A stretch of DNA of 62,000 bases. It comes from Glandiceps talaboti (Eukaryota; Hemichordata; Enteropneusta; Spengelidae). Position numbers and translations under genes: made by a program. Location: NCBI RefSeq assembly GCF_964340395.1, contig NC_135549.1:2600001-2662000 (forward strand), written 5' to 3'. Below the pieces are notes generated by a model. It saw only the letters and a program-made list of their open reading frames with translations, did no database searches and had not been told where the DNA came from. Shown here in pieces: positions 52,772-62,000 of the stretch (position 1 is the first letter of the stretch; each line of letters opens with the position of its first letter).

Positions 52772-53672
52772 CTTGAAATGAAAATCCTCGCAGCTCTTTG
52801 TGATACCGTCACGGCGAACGTCTACCCTAAGCCTTGCTCAAATCCCAAGTCTGATATAGTGAGTTGAATTGTTTCGTTGGCGTTCCAGTTTTGTTACTGT
52901 GAAGTGAATACAGTGCGTGTCATACGATAACTAACACAAGGAAAGGCAGACACCTTTTCCACGTAATAGTTCACTAAGACAGAGTGACAAATGACAAAAG
53001 GGTATCGCCTACCATTTCAGGTCATCTCAGCTTCAACCAGAACTGTTCACTTTGCCATGATCACGTAGTTAGGTTGTTGAAGCCAACGAAGTTAGAGTAA
53101 TGTGTTGAACGGAAACAACTCAAGACGATCGATGTTGAACTTCTTGGTAAATGAAGACGTACTCGTCGAAAGGTCAAGGTTTCACTTACTTCAGCATCGA
53201 CTTCACTGTTGACAAAATCAGGAAATACTGGCGAACGGGTAACTTCAAATGTATAACATTGTGTGCCCCGTGGAAAAGTGACCACAGTACAAACTTGGCG
53301 AGCGACTTCACCTCCTCTCCAGACGAGGCGAAATGAATGAAGTGTTACAAATGTGGGATTGATGAGCTGATATTATGTATGCAAATATTATGTAAATGAC
53401 TCGGCTATGCAAACTCGTTTTAGATTCGTCGAGTGAGAGATTAACATAAGGATGAAAATATAACGGGTGAAACACAATTTTATCACTTCACATCGGTTTA
53501 TTTTAGATAAAACTTAAAATTTAATAACAAACTCCTTTTCTTTGAAATCATTCGAAGTATTTTGACTCCATGGTGAAGTTTGCGTGCTAATACCAGAGAC
53601 CGGAAATTCTCATTTGAACCAATGATAGTTTGCGTTACATACAGCTTCCTCTCGTCACTCACAAAATCCAAT
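52772..53672. promoter_or_regulatory. shared intergenic/promoter region between RD3 and BRK1
   Basis: About 900 bp separate the start codons of the divergent RD3 (minus) and BRK1 (plus) genes, so both promoters and 5' untranslated regions must lie here. The segment is visibly richer in CpG than the flanking desert. Reading towards RD3 there is a donor-like GAA-GTAAGT (GT at 53,188-53,189 on the minus strand) and an acceptor-like ATATCAG ending at 52,851. An untranslated first exon spliced to the coding exon is therefore possible but unproven. No TATA box is convincing. Short frames here (74 codons minus, 61 plus) are probably chance. Confidence 0.6.
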
Positions 53673-56146
53673 ATGGCTCCTGTCGGTGGTAGAGAGTCTA
53701 GCGTTCAGCGGCAAATTCAGCAAGATTGGGCGAATAGAGAATATATTGAAGTAATAACGAGCAGCATTAAGAAAATAGCAGACTTTCTGAACTCATTTGG
53801 TAAGTCATGGGTATTTACCAAGGGAAGATAATGTTATAAAGCGAGCGGTGTTTACGTTGTAGAGTCTAGAGACACGCAGGAAGTAAAACGAATGTTGTTT
53901 TCAGTTTCCTGCTACAGATTTACAGTACTGCTTTGTGTTCATCATGTTTCTTGACTTACTCATTAACACCTTTAAATGGACAACGCTCCTTGTTAGAAGT
54001 GGTACGCACCTCAGACCACTAACGAGTACGCACAAATGTCTTTTCAGCGAAAAACCATTGTAGGTACAGTACTAGCTGCAATAATTGTAGCGTCTTGTTG
54101 CGGTTTTGTGGGTTTTTTCGTCTGTTTTGGTGACTTTTTAAGTTTTTGTGTTTAACCCGCACCTTAGGTTTTACGATACCGTTCTTAACGAGCTGGTCCC
54201 TATTTCGAAGTGTAGTGGTAGAACTAATAACTCCGGTTTGCGAGAATGCGTACCGCAATACAAACTTCTTGGCACACAATTTCTTGCCATCAGCATTTCT
54301 CAAAACAGAACATTGGATATACCAGTACTACGTCAATTTATAATTATGTTTAAACTTAATTTAGGACCGAAAAATCAAGCATTATTCTAAAAACAGCTGC
54401 AGACATCAAACCACTGATGACTAGAACATGTTACAAACAGGGAAAGTAAACAAATGTATTGGATTAATAACACTCAAGGCATGTACAGCAAGTTGGAACA
54501 GTAGAGACTTGTATTACATTTCATGGCTTGATAAGAACAGTGTTATGGCCTCTTTGCATGTACTTGTATTGCCTGGGGAACTTCAAATTTGTTTGTGAAC
54601 CTGAACTGAGGCCATACAACTGTTCATGAATTATCAAATGATGGAATGTCATACTTGTCTCTGTGTTTCCAACATGCTGTGTTTGAGTTATTAATCCAAT
54701 TCATTTGTTTACTTTCCCTGTTTGTAACACGTACTGTTCATCAACAGTCTGATATCAGCAGTTGTACTGAAATGTATACATGCAGACTGTTGAAAATGGG
54801 GGTGATGGTTTAATCCCCCCCCCCCCCCATAATGTCTACAGCAAGGCCATAGCCCTTTTTAACAAAGCAAGGAATGTGTTAAGGTCAAGAATGCAATCCA
54901 AATCTCATCTATATCAAAATTTAGATTCACCGATTGCTTCTGAGCTTACATATGTACTGGTTCATGACTACTTCAAGCTTAAGCTGTTCAATAAAAGCTG
55001 TTGTAGATTTTGTCTTCCTCTTTACAGTTGGGACTCGGTGTAGGATCAAAACTCCTCCACTGTCTATCAGTGTAGTAGCATTATACGATAATATACCATA
55101 TAACGCCACTGTATTGATAGATGGTGGCATAGTCAGACAAAACACTGCATAACATATTTTTTACATACACATTTCTTGCATAAAATGTAAAAACTACCAG
55201 GTGTCATTCTTTTATCTTTTCTTAACTTCACAGACATGTCCTGCAGATCCCGTCTAGCAACTTTGAATGAAAAGCTAACATCATTGGAAAGAAGGATAGA
55301 ATATATTGAAGCCAGGGTAAGTAGAAATTCATACTAGATGCAGATATCTCTGTCATCAGCTAGAACATTATGTTCTCAGTTCTACAATTGTTTCTATTTC
55401 AGCACACCAGACTTTACAGTGGTGTGCTGGTCCTACTTGAGTAAAACTCAACGTTTATGTAGGAAATGTACCAATGATTCTATTGGAAGAAAAGTATGTT
55501 AACAAGTCAGAAATACAGTTATGTTACAGTAGGCAGCTTAATAAACTTGTTGACAATGTTTCCCTCATATTTGATCACAGTCTCCTTTACATTAACATCA
55601 TGTGAGTTGTGCTGCCTATGTATGTCCTTATTTACAAAGGTAGATTGACTCATTAAGAGAAAAATCACATAACTTGTGGATAAATTTATTTATTTGTAAA
55701 TATACAATTATGTAATTTTTTGTCTTCATACTGCCAGCAGTACGTTTGGGGAGTTTGTAAGAGTCAGTGTAAATGCATCACAGCCAAGGTGGCAGTGTGA
55801 AAAAAAGAAAGGAAATTTATGCAATGTTTCTGACACCAGAGGGAGCTATATAGTATTTTACTGTTTATTTTAACCACCACTTGTATTCAGAAATTTGAAT
55901 ACTCTCACAGACCTAAAAGGTTTCACAACAGATACTTAAGTTTATTTAAATGATACTGGTACAAAACTTACAAATATTCCCAAACATAGAATAACAATAT
56001 GAAGAAGAATCTTTGTAGGTTTTAGAGGAACTCAACAACATTCCGTAAGGTTTAGCACCCTCTATAGAATTACTTCAGTCTGCTGGTACTAATGTATCTC
56101 ATATTTTACTATGTTCTAGGTAACCAAGGGAGAAACATTAACATAA
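53673..56146 (+). CDS. BRK1: BRK1 / HSPC300, WAVE regulatory complex subunit (three coding exons)
   Basis: BRICK1 is the smallest subunit of the WAVE regulatory complex, which relays Rac signals to Arp2/3 actin nucleation; it forms a helical coil with WAVE and ABI. Coding exons: 53,673-53,799, 55,234-55,316 and 56,120-56,146. All junctions are GT-AG (donors GTAAGT and GTAAGT; acceptors TTCACAG and TTCTAG), and the spliced frame is 78 codons plus TAA. Exon 1 encodes a variable start [10 protein letters not shown] followed by [20 protein letters not shown] and KIADFLNSF. Exon 2 begins [20 protein letters not shown] and ends IEYIEAR. Exon 3 gives VTKGETLT. The last 65 or so residues are nearly identical to human BRK1 (75 residues), leaving no doubt about identity. 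The frame is open upstream with an in-frame ATG near 53,622, but family length and context favour 53,673. The promoter is shared with divergent RD3. Confidence 0.97.
53800..55233 (+). other. BRK1 intron 1
   Basis: A 1,434-bp GT-AG intron. Frames inside (up to 94 codons, 54,019-54,303 minus) show no domain. It contains a CAGACCACTA word at 54,012 shared with hairpins further on, and a 14-base poly-C tract at 54,815-54,828. Confidence 0.9.
55317..56119 (+). other. BRK1 intron 2
   Basis: An 803-bp GT-AG intron (GTAAGTAG at the donor, ATGTTCTAG at the acceptor), AT-rich. Nothing else is recognised in it. Confidence 0.9.
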
Positions 56147-57026
56147 CCAGCTCACAGTTATTACAAGCTGAATATTTATACTTGAATCTACATTGAAACT
56201 ACAAGAAAAGACAAGAAATGACTCAATAGGGAGAGACTTAATTTAAGACTCAGACCACTAAAATCGTTAGTTGTCTGAGTTTAAGACGACTATCATGGAA
56301 GAAAGAAGTGGCTGCAATTCTTCAGATTTGAAGATATACCCAAATACCCAAATATGGTGATGGAGATTGTACTGTCATTGACTCATTTGTATTTGGTGTA
56401 AGCTATTATCAACATTGTATACATGTAGTTAGATTTTTGTAATTGTTTGCTTTTTGTTTGGTATTTATTCAAGTGACTGCTATAGCATTAGTGCGTCCTA
56501 TAACAGCAGTTGGGTAGTAACCAGTATTGTAACATTACAGTGTATTATGGCATTTGAAATAAGACTACACCTTTTGGATTGAATAATTTGCATATTTTTT
56601 TAATCATGTAACAATGTGATTTGTTACAGTAGTTATGAAATAAACAAAAGTATATTTCACAAAGTGTGCAACGCCTGCTGAGTTTTGAAAGAGTGAACCA
56701 AAAGATTGAAGTATGTGTTACAGTGCATGACTAAATCAATGATTTGGTGATATATCATGTCAACTACTAGATAGACTGAAAAATTTGTTGTTGTTTGCAT
56801 CCTACATGTAAGATGGCTGTCACTAACACCATGACAACAATGGGGAGTACAAATCAAGACGAATCTGTCAGTCTACTTTGTAGCTAACCAGTGTATTATA
56901 TCACTGTCATCTCTCTTGATGTGAACTTAGCTGTCATGAGACTGTTGTATGTTTTAATGAAATTTTAACTGTTACGCTGAGTAAATTACAGGTAGTTTGA
57001 ATTAAGCTAACATGTTGTGTCTGTCT
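56147..57026 (+). other. BRK1 3' flank with candidate poly(A) signal
   Basis: This is probably BRK1 3' untranslated region. An AATAAA hexamer lies at 56,639-56,644 and could end the transcript about 500 bp past the stop codon. A hairpin with TTAAGACTCAGAC / GTCTGAGTTTAA arms lies at 56,243-56,284, inside the presumed untranslated region. The rest up to 57,026 shows no gene. Confidence 0.55.
56243..56284. repeat. hairpin with AGACCACT core
   Basis: Arms TTAAGACTCAGACCACTA and TAGTTGTCTGAGTTTAA pair imperfectly around AAATCGT. The same core (CAGACCACT / AGTGGTCTG or AGTTGTCTGAG) occurs at 54,012, 61,066 and 61,898. This points to a small dispersed hairpin family. Confidence 0.6.
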
Positions 57027-57626
57027 AAACCAGAAACGTGTATGTCACACCTGGGAAACCAGAAACATGCATGTCACACCTGGGAAACCAGAAACATGTA
57101 TGTCACACCTGGAAAACAAGAAACATATGTCACACCTGGAAAACTAGAAACATATATGTCACACCTGGGAAACCAGAAACATGCATGTCACATCTGGCAA
57201 ACTTAAGACATGCATGTCACACCTGGGAAACCAGAAACATGTATGTCACACCTGGAAAGCTAGAAACATATTTGTCACACCTGGAAAACTAGAAACATGT
57301 ATGTCACACCTGGGAAACCAGAAACATGTTTGTCACACCTGTGAAACCAGAAACGTGTATGTCACACCTGGGAAACCAGAAACATGCATGCCACACCTGG
57401 GAAACTTAAAACATGTATGTCACACCTGGAAAAGTAGAAACATGTATGTCACACCTGGCAAACCAGAACCATGCATGTCACACCTGGCAAACTAGAAACA
57501 TATGTCAGGGGGGGGGGACCAAAAACATGATATTTGTCACACCTGGCAAACTAGAAACATGTATGTCACACCTGGGAAACAAGAAACATGTATGTCACAC
57601 CTGGGAAACAGGAAACATGTATGTCA
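57027..57626 (+). repeat. 29-bp minisatellite, about 21 copies
   Basis: The unit AAACCAGAAACATGTATGTC plus ACACCTGGG is 29 bp. Variation: CATGCATGTC, CTAGAAAC, AACTTAAAAC, a shortened unit near 57,117, and one disrupted unit with a run of nine G (57,508-57,516). Because 29 is not a multiple of three and the unit has no stop in most contexts, all three plus frames stay open for long distances, giving a 29-residue pseudo-repeat with MSHLGN / CHTWET / MYVTPGK phases. This is by-product, not evidence of a protein. Confidence 0.95.
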
Positions 57627-57924
57627 GAGAGAGAAGGAGATATAGAGAGACAGAGACTAGACATGTACAGGTACAGACAGACAGAAGAAGGCATACACTT
57701 ACACAAATGCATTCCCAGGGCTGTTGCCCAACTTAGCACTGAATATAGGTTGTAGAAGTAATTGAGGCGAAGCCATCATGAGAAATTTTTAAACGACCAC
57801 TTATGAGGTTTAATTTGGTTCAAATCATGAGCAAAATATTTTGCCGCCCCCATTTTCAGACCATCAGAATTTTTTTCATGCCCCTCCCCTAATTTCTCCT
57901 AAGCGCCCCCCCCCGGCATAAATT

Positions 57925-58190
57925 CTAATCCCAGCCTAATACGGAACCCTGTGGAACACCGAAACGTACTTGATCGCATCGTGTTTTGTTGTGGCGTCAA
58001 TGGAAACTGGTTGAACACAACTTATTAGATATGAACGAAACCATTCTGAAGCCGCGTGCCCATTACTCTGAATCGATACTGTAATCTGTGTAGTAGGATA
58101 TCGTGATCTAGAGTATTGAACGCTGCTGATAAATCGAGTATCATAGTTGGGATAGATACTCTCCTCATATTTGTGAGGCTCTTGTGTTTC
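57925..58190 (-). pseudogene. non-LTR retrotransposon reverse transcriptase fragment
   Basis: Minus-strand frames carry two landmark motifs of LINE reverse transcriptase: LDLSAAFNTLDHDILLHRL (58,075-58,131 or so) and FGVPQGSVLG (about 57,933-57,965), with an A.EWFRSYL segment between. The motifs fall in different frames and the downstream catalytic FADD-type box is absent, so the copy is truncated and frameshifted. Jockey/CR1-type elements have this motif order. The element sits between BRK1 and the membrane-protein gene. Confidence 0.85.
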
Positions 58191-58524
58191 ATTTGAACAT
58201 ACTGGTCAGTAACCTCTCCCCTCAACACAAATTTACATAGCAACATGGGCATGCACAACGAGGTATGATATAATGGAAAGACCTTGAGTAGTCACAGCAG
58301 AAACTACTAGACAATACAACACAAGGACCACATTCCGATCGCCCACTCCCGTTTCTTCAGATACAGGGCATCCATCGTTGCAAATAGTTCATCAATCTAA
58401 TGACTTCTGCATTCTCCCACTCCTCTCGGTGTTCCATATTGTTGCAATATTTTAAATTTGTATTTGTAATTGTTATATTTTGCAATTGCATGAAAACAAA
58501 TATAATGGATGCATTGCCATTTAT

Positions 58525-58553
58525 AAATAAATAAATAAATAAATAAATAAATT
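58525..58553 (+). repeat. AAAT microsatellite
   Basis: Seven AAAT units, possibly a retroelement tail. Confidence 0.9.
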
Positions 58554-58719
58554 GTCATAGCTCCTTTGTTACATGTATAAAGATGTTATAGAGCTGCAGT
58601 CAGTCGTAAGGAACTAGAAGAAAAACACACGATGTATCTTTGTATTTGTTTTGTATTTGTTTTGGGTGATTATGCAAGTGCACCTGCACCTTGTCTTTTT
58701 GTTTTTTTAGCCTGTTGAC

Positions 58720-58792
58720 TTCGCGATCTATGTTTTTGATTCACTGCCTCTCATCCCGGTTTGTGAGACAAAGCATAAACATAGATCGCGAT
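58720..58792. repeat. inverted repeat with CGCGATCTATG arms
   Basis: TCGCGATCTATGTTT at the left is inverted as AAACATAGATCGCGA at the right, around a loop of about 40 bases. It may be a small hairpin element; no duplication of flanking sequence is evident. Confidence 0.7.
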
Positions 58793-59650
58793 GTAAATGT
58801 GATATTTGTAGTATGAAGGTGACTGAACTCGCATACCCGTCACGTGATCATCAAGATGATAAATATTTAAAGACAATTAAAAATGTCAATTTTAGTACGT
58901 TTTTATAGGATAACAATTAACAAGCGTCGTTCGATTCTTGGCCTAATAAGCTTTTTAGAGATACCTTTGTGTCTAGCAATTCTTTTAATTAAATGTAACA
59001 ACACTGTAAAAAAAATGGTGTAATTCATATTATTGTCCTCGTCACAGTCTGTAATTGGCAAATGAGTATCAGGCGATTCTAGGGCACTTTCCATTTCTAA
59101 ATTCATTAGCAAACAATAACAATATGATAAAGTAGGTTATTTACATATGAATAGTGTTTTGCATGTTCTGACCTCATGACCCGGCCTCGGCGCATGTAAA
59201 CAAATCAACCCCGAACATAACATGCAGTCACAGTTGCAATATCAGCCGCTGCGCAGCTTAGCAATATACATATATCATCAAAAGTATGAAAGTCTTTTAC
59301 ATGTAATCTGGAAACAAGGTTTAATCGCGTTAACACTTCGAGTTTGTAGAAGAATTATTTTCATGGTAATTTGTTAATGTTTTGAGACGTTGGAAATATT
59401 GGCTGGTCGCCCGTCGGAATCGTTAGATACCAGTCGATGTAGTGTGTAAACGCCAAGTTCACCTATCAAATTGTGAACAGTAATATGTACATAAAAGGGT
59501 AAGTATAGACACACTGTCTTCCTGAAACTTGTGAAAACACTCTTATTTTTGACGATCACGTGCACGAAAGGTCGTCATCACGTTCATGGCACCTAGATTA
59601 TTCGGACACCCTCTGGTTGCGGATAGGCTAGTCAGAAGGATTACTTATAT

Positions 59651-59846
59651 ATGTAAATAATGACGTAATACAGTGGGCTAACGCGTGGTCTATTCATGAA
59701 CGGCAAGACGCAAGCGACCTTCACTCGGCCTGGTACAAAACAAAAATAGAAAGGTGTTCCCCATTCGCATTCACAGTCAGACCGTGCTACGCAACGGGCG
59801 AGCACAACATTGTTTGTCATTAATATTTGTTTGGACCTTCGCGACA
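59651..59846 (+). promoter_or_regulatory. candidate promoter and untranslated first exon of the membrane-protein gene
   Basis: This is a CpG-rich island relative to the surroundings, with a CRE-like TGACGTAA near 59,661. It ends in a donor-like CGACAG-GTAGGC at 59,846/59,847. An acceptor-like TTTCAAAACAG ends at 60,485, 54 bp before the start codon of the downstream gene. I infer an untranslated first exon spliced to the first coding exon. The exact transcription start is not visible. Confidence 0.4.
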
Positions 59847-60077
59847 GGTAGGCGATGTCATAATATATGAACTTTAATATACATTTATCACATTCTCCAG
59901 ATCACATCACTCACCAGTGTATTGTTTGCGCATAAACTGTGGAGGAAGTTGGGGAAACTCCGTTGTCTATGTATAGTTTGTGACGTTTTCACTCTGCATA
60001 TTCTAGCGAGTCATACTAATTATTCGCTCTTCTGGGGGTGGGGCATGTGTGGGATGGGATGTAATGGGTGGGTGGAT

Positions 60078-60089
60078 GGGGGGGGGGGG
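60078..60089. repeat. poly-G tract
   Basis: Twelve G after a G-rich GGGTGGGTGGATGG run; it lies in the presumed 5' intron of the membrane-protein gene. Confidence 0.85.
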
Positions 60090-60358
60090 TTTACTGTTGC
60101 CAAGGAGTTTAATATAACAACGCGCATCCAAATCATTTGACAGCGTAGAGTACACTATGGTAGCAAGGACCTAACTAAGCTTAGATTGTGTAAGCTAGAT
60201 TTTGAATGATTTATTATTATTAAAATCATTTGATTAGGGCGGTGTTATTTGAGCTTCAAATGTAATTTTTGGAGTGGTGGATTTTTGGAAAATATTCAAC
60301 ACGTTAATATATTATTGTAACTAATCTACAGAAAGGTTCAATTTCAACTTCAGTACTA

Positions 60359-60372
60359 GTAACCATAGTAAC
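60359..60372. promoter_or_regulatory. X-box-like site upstream of membrane-protein gene
   Basis: GTAACCATAGTAAC lies 168 bp upstream of the start codon at 60,540 and is identical to the site at 15,362. X-boxes of RFX-controlled ciliary genes usually lie within a few hundred bases upstream of the start codon, so this is the best-placed copy in the window. Binding is inferred from the motif only. Confidence 0.4.
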
Positions 60373-60539
60373 ATCGCCACAATTGTCCAAAACACACAAT
60401 TTACCAACAAGGACAGAGCAACATCGTGACCATCATTATTGCACAACAAAAGCAAATCAACCTTCATGTTTTCATTTCAAAACAGATCTCGTTACGGAAG
60501 ACCGATTATCGCAGATATACCGTAATATAACCAATTAAT

Positions 60540-61748
60540 ATGGAAAACCACAGACAATTTTTCTTTGGATTGGCAGTTTTGTGCCAGGTGTTGGTAACAG
60601 GTTGTCTACCGACGAGGGGGCCTCTCCGTGACCCGACGATTAAGGTCGTATCCATAATAGAGGTGGATGAAGAACGAATTATGCATAGTAACAAGACGAC
60701 TGGTCAACAAAAGAGCGGTGAGAGTAATTTCCTCTAAAAGGATATTGATAATTGATTCAAAGTCAAGTCAGTGGGTATACGAGTAATTGATTTAACTATA
60801 TAATTTAATATAGAAATTAATGAGTTTGCCAAGGAAATTAATTATTGTGTCGTCACGTTCACAGTCGGTAGAACAACTTACAAGGTTAAACCATAGACCC
60901 TACACCTGGTGTAGGGTCTATGGTTAAACCATGCATAGACAGTGGATGGGTCTATTTTTAAACAACAAGTAGAAATCAAAGGTCGTTGTGTCAGCTTTCG
61001 TCGCCACTTAGGGATTATCACTCCATGTGGTCAAAGCCATTTTTTTTCACGGCCTTCATATCAACTCAGACCACTGTTCTTTTAGTGGTCTGCGATATCA
61101 AGTTGCTGGTATAGTACGTACTAGGCTGTTTTACATGTAAAGGACTACGGCCCAGAACTGCATCTTATTATTAGCTTCTCTGAGTTTAGTTTAGTTTAGT
61201 TTGGTTTTCAGTAAAGCTAATCTAAATGGTTTATGATTAAGGCTGTTTCATGTATCTTATTAAACTGTCAAAAAAATTCGATGTTTTGGTTATTAACGAG
61301 AATTAATGACGTCATCAACCAACGCATTTACATAATCTCTATCAACAGCTCGTCTGCACGTGGTGTACAGCAATATTAGAAATGAGCTATTATTACATTG
61401 CTTTTGACAAGACATTGCATAATTGAACTAAAAGAATGTTTTGAGTTGAAAAAATGTAAATGTCGACATTTTTACCACGGAATGGTCTGTAAAACACACG
61501 AGATTCATTACTAATTCGACCAATTTATCAGATTGTTTGTATAATTTTCAGGCGGCAGGGATATCGATGACTTTCATCTGGAGGAGAAATATGCCTCGAT
61601 GTCAGCCAAAGTTGGTCTCTGTTCCAGCTTTGTGGCGGTTGTTGCAGTCGTCATATGTTGGGGTGTTTATTCGGCTTATCAAAGGAAACGAAGGCGTCTG
61701 ATGATTGTAGGAAACGGACAGAGGGGACGTAAGTCGTATAAACAATGA
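60540..61748 (+). CDS. small single-pass type I membrane protein, unrecognised (two or more exons)
   Basis: I do not recognise the family. Exon 1 is 60,540-60,717, with start context AAT-ATG-G. Its N-terminus has a basic start (MENHR), a hydrophobic signal-peptide-like stretch (FFFGLAVLCQVLVTGCL) and a short polar region with one N-glycosylation site (NKT). The donor is GTGAGA. Exon 2 starts at 61,552 after TTTTCAG, in frame (phase 1), and encodes DIDDFHLEEKYASM, a membrane segment (about VGLCSSFVAVVAVVICWGVY) and a basic stop-transfer stretch KRKRRR-like (QRKRRR). The 3' end is ambiguous: a strong donor GTAAGT occurs at 61,729, implying a further exon beyond the window, while unspliced reading ends at TGA 61,746-61,748. 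The latter gives about 124 residues. The predicted topology is a short luminal domain, one membrane pass and a short cytosolic tail. Correct splice phase plus signal, glycosylation and membrane features support a real gene. Confidence 0.65.
60884..60930. mobile_element. 47-bp near-perfect palindrome in intron
   Basis: AACCATAGACCCTACACC is mirrored as GGTGTAGGGTCTATGGTT around a single T. It lies in the first coding intron of the membrane-protein gene. The TAGGGTCTATG core also occurs in the foldback at 42,669-42,729. Confidence 0.8.
61066..61092. repeat. hairpin CAGACCACT / AGTGGTCTG
   Basis: TCAGACCACT and AGTGGTCTG are separated by eight bases, in the same intron. Same family as 56,243-56,284. 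Confidence 0.7.
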
Positions 61749-62000
61749 TACTTACCCTTGCACTTTTAAATGTTGTATGCCTTGATGGATGTTTTATAAG
61801 GTAGTTTTGAGTTTAACAAGGATATCATAAAATAACATGCAAGCTAGAATAGTTATTGAAGTACAACCAACACATCTCAATGTGACATCGTCACTAAGAC
61901 TCGCACCACTAGTTGTCTGAGGCTGAGACCATTACTGATTGCCTCGTTTCTACTTAGTTTTCTCTCAGTTGTTCCATACATACATGTACATTAATTGTAC
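61749..62000. other. window end, intron or 3' flank
   Basis: No feature is seen besides a decayed AGACCACT-type hairpin at about 61,896-61,925 (GACTCGCACCACTA / TAGTTGTCTGAGGC). Confidence 0.5.

Larger units (their letters stand above)
58191..59650. other. repeat-rich intergenic stretch
   Basis: No gene is assigned. A plus-strand frame at about 58,335-58,400 reads HIPIAHSRFFRYRASIVANS and stops, followed at a distance by an AAAT microsatellite (58,525-58,553). This could be the end of a second decayed LINE in the opposite direction, but the evidence is weak. A 15-bp inverted repeat flanks 58,720-58,792. Minus frames of 69 codons (58,903-59,112) and 63 codons (59,374-59,565) match nothing I know. 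Confidence 0.45.

Noticed and set aside
52502-52867. 121-codon plus-strand frame opposite RD3
   Set aside because: It is the antisense shadow of the RD3 coding exon.
57012-57736. Series of overlapping plus frames with MSHLGN and MYVTPGK repeats
   Set aside because: They come from the 29-bp minisatellite, open in all frames; no promoter, splice or domain evidence for a protein.
58903-59112. 69-codon minus-strand frame with a basic end, considered as a transposase start
   Set aside because: No transposase motif is present and the frame ends without a downstream domain.

Overview
This window is nuclear DNA of a bilaterian animal, most likely a marine invertebrate. Genes are split by GT-AG introns, the bulk is AT-rich and mostly non-coding, and there are many minisatellites, microsatellites, hairpin elements and LINE/SINE debris. 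The one strongly conserved protein (BRK1) is close to the vertebrate form and less like the insect one. I cannot name the species or phylum. Three genes are supported, all in the last 10 kb.

Layout. Positions 1 to about 52,140 are a gene-poor stretch with no open frame I can assign to a host gene. It holds a 185-bp Mutator-like foldback element with a 9-bp target duplication (1981-2165), a 21-copy 35-bp minisatellite (3588-4323), a 63-bp array (6693-7078), two related three-unit repeat blocks (about 9,080-10,440 and 21,178-22,110), a 66-bp degenerate array (16,119-16,455), a 23-unit array of 20-23 bp (30,834-31,364), LINE fragments (9,705-9,992 minus; 41,200-41,620 plus), a SINE-like segment (about 38,390-38,750 minus), a 143-bp palindrome (41,911-42,053) next to long ACAT and CA microsatellites, and a 36-base poly-G tract (49,538-49,573).

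Gene cluster. An RD3 (retinal degeneration 3 family) gene lies on the minus strand (52,142-52,771) with its coding region in one exon. Head to head with it, about 0.9 kb away, BRK1/HSPC300, a WAVE-complex subunit, runs on the plus strand in three coding exons (53,673-56,146). After a 29-bp minisatellite (57,027-57,626) and a broken LINE reverse transcriptase (about 57,925-58,190, minus) comes a CpG-richer promoter-like region. It is followed by an unrecognised small single-pass membrane protein gene on the plus strand (coding from 60,540, at least two exons, possibly running past the window end).

The observation most worth following is a set of RFX X-box-like near-palindromes of the type GTTRCCATGGYAAC. 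At least eleven are scattered through the window, six of them in the first 3.4 kb and one 170 bp upstream of the membrane-protein start codon. RFX factors control ciliary genes in animals and RD3 is a photoreceptor protein, but any link here is inference.
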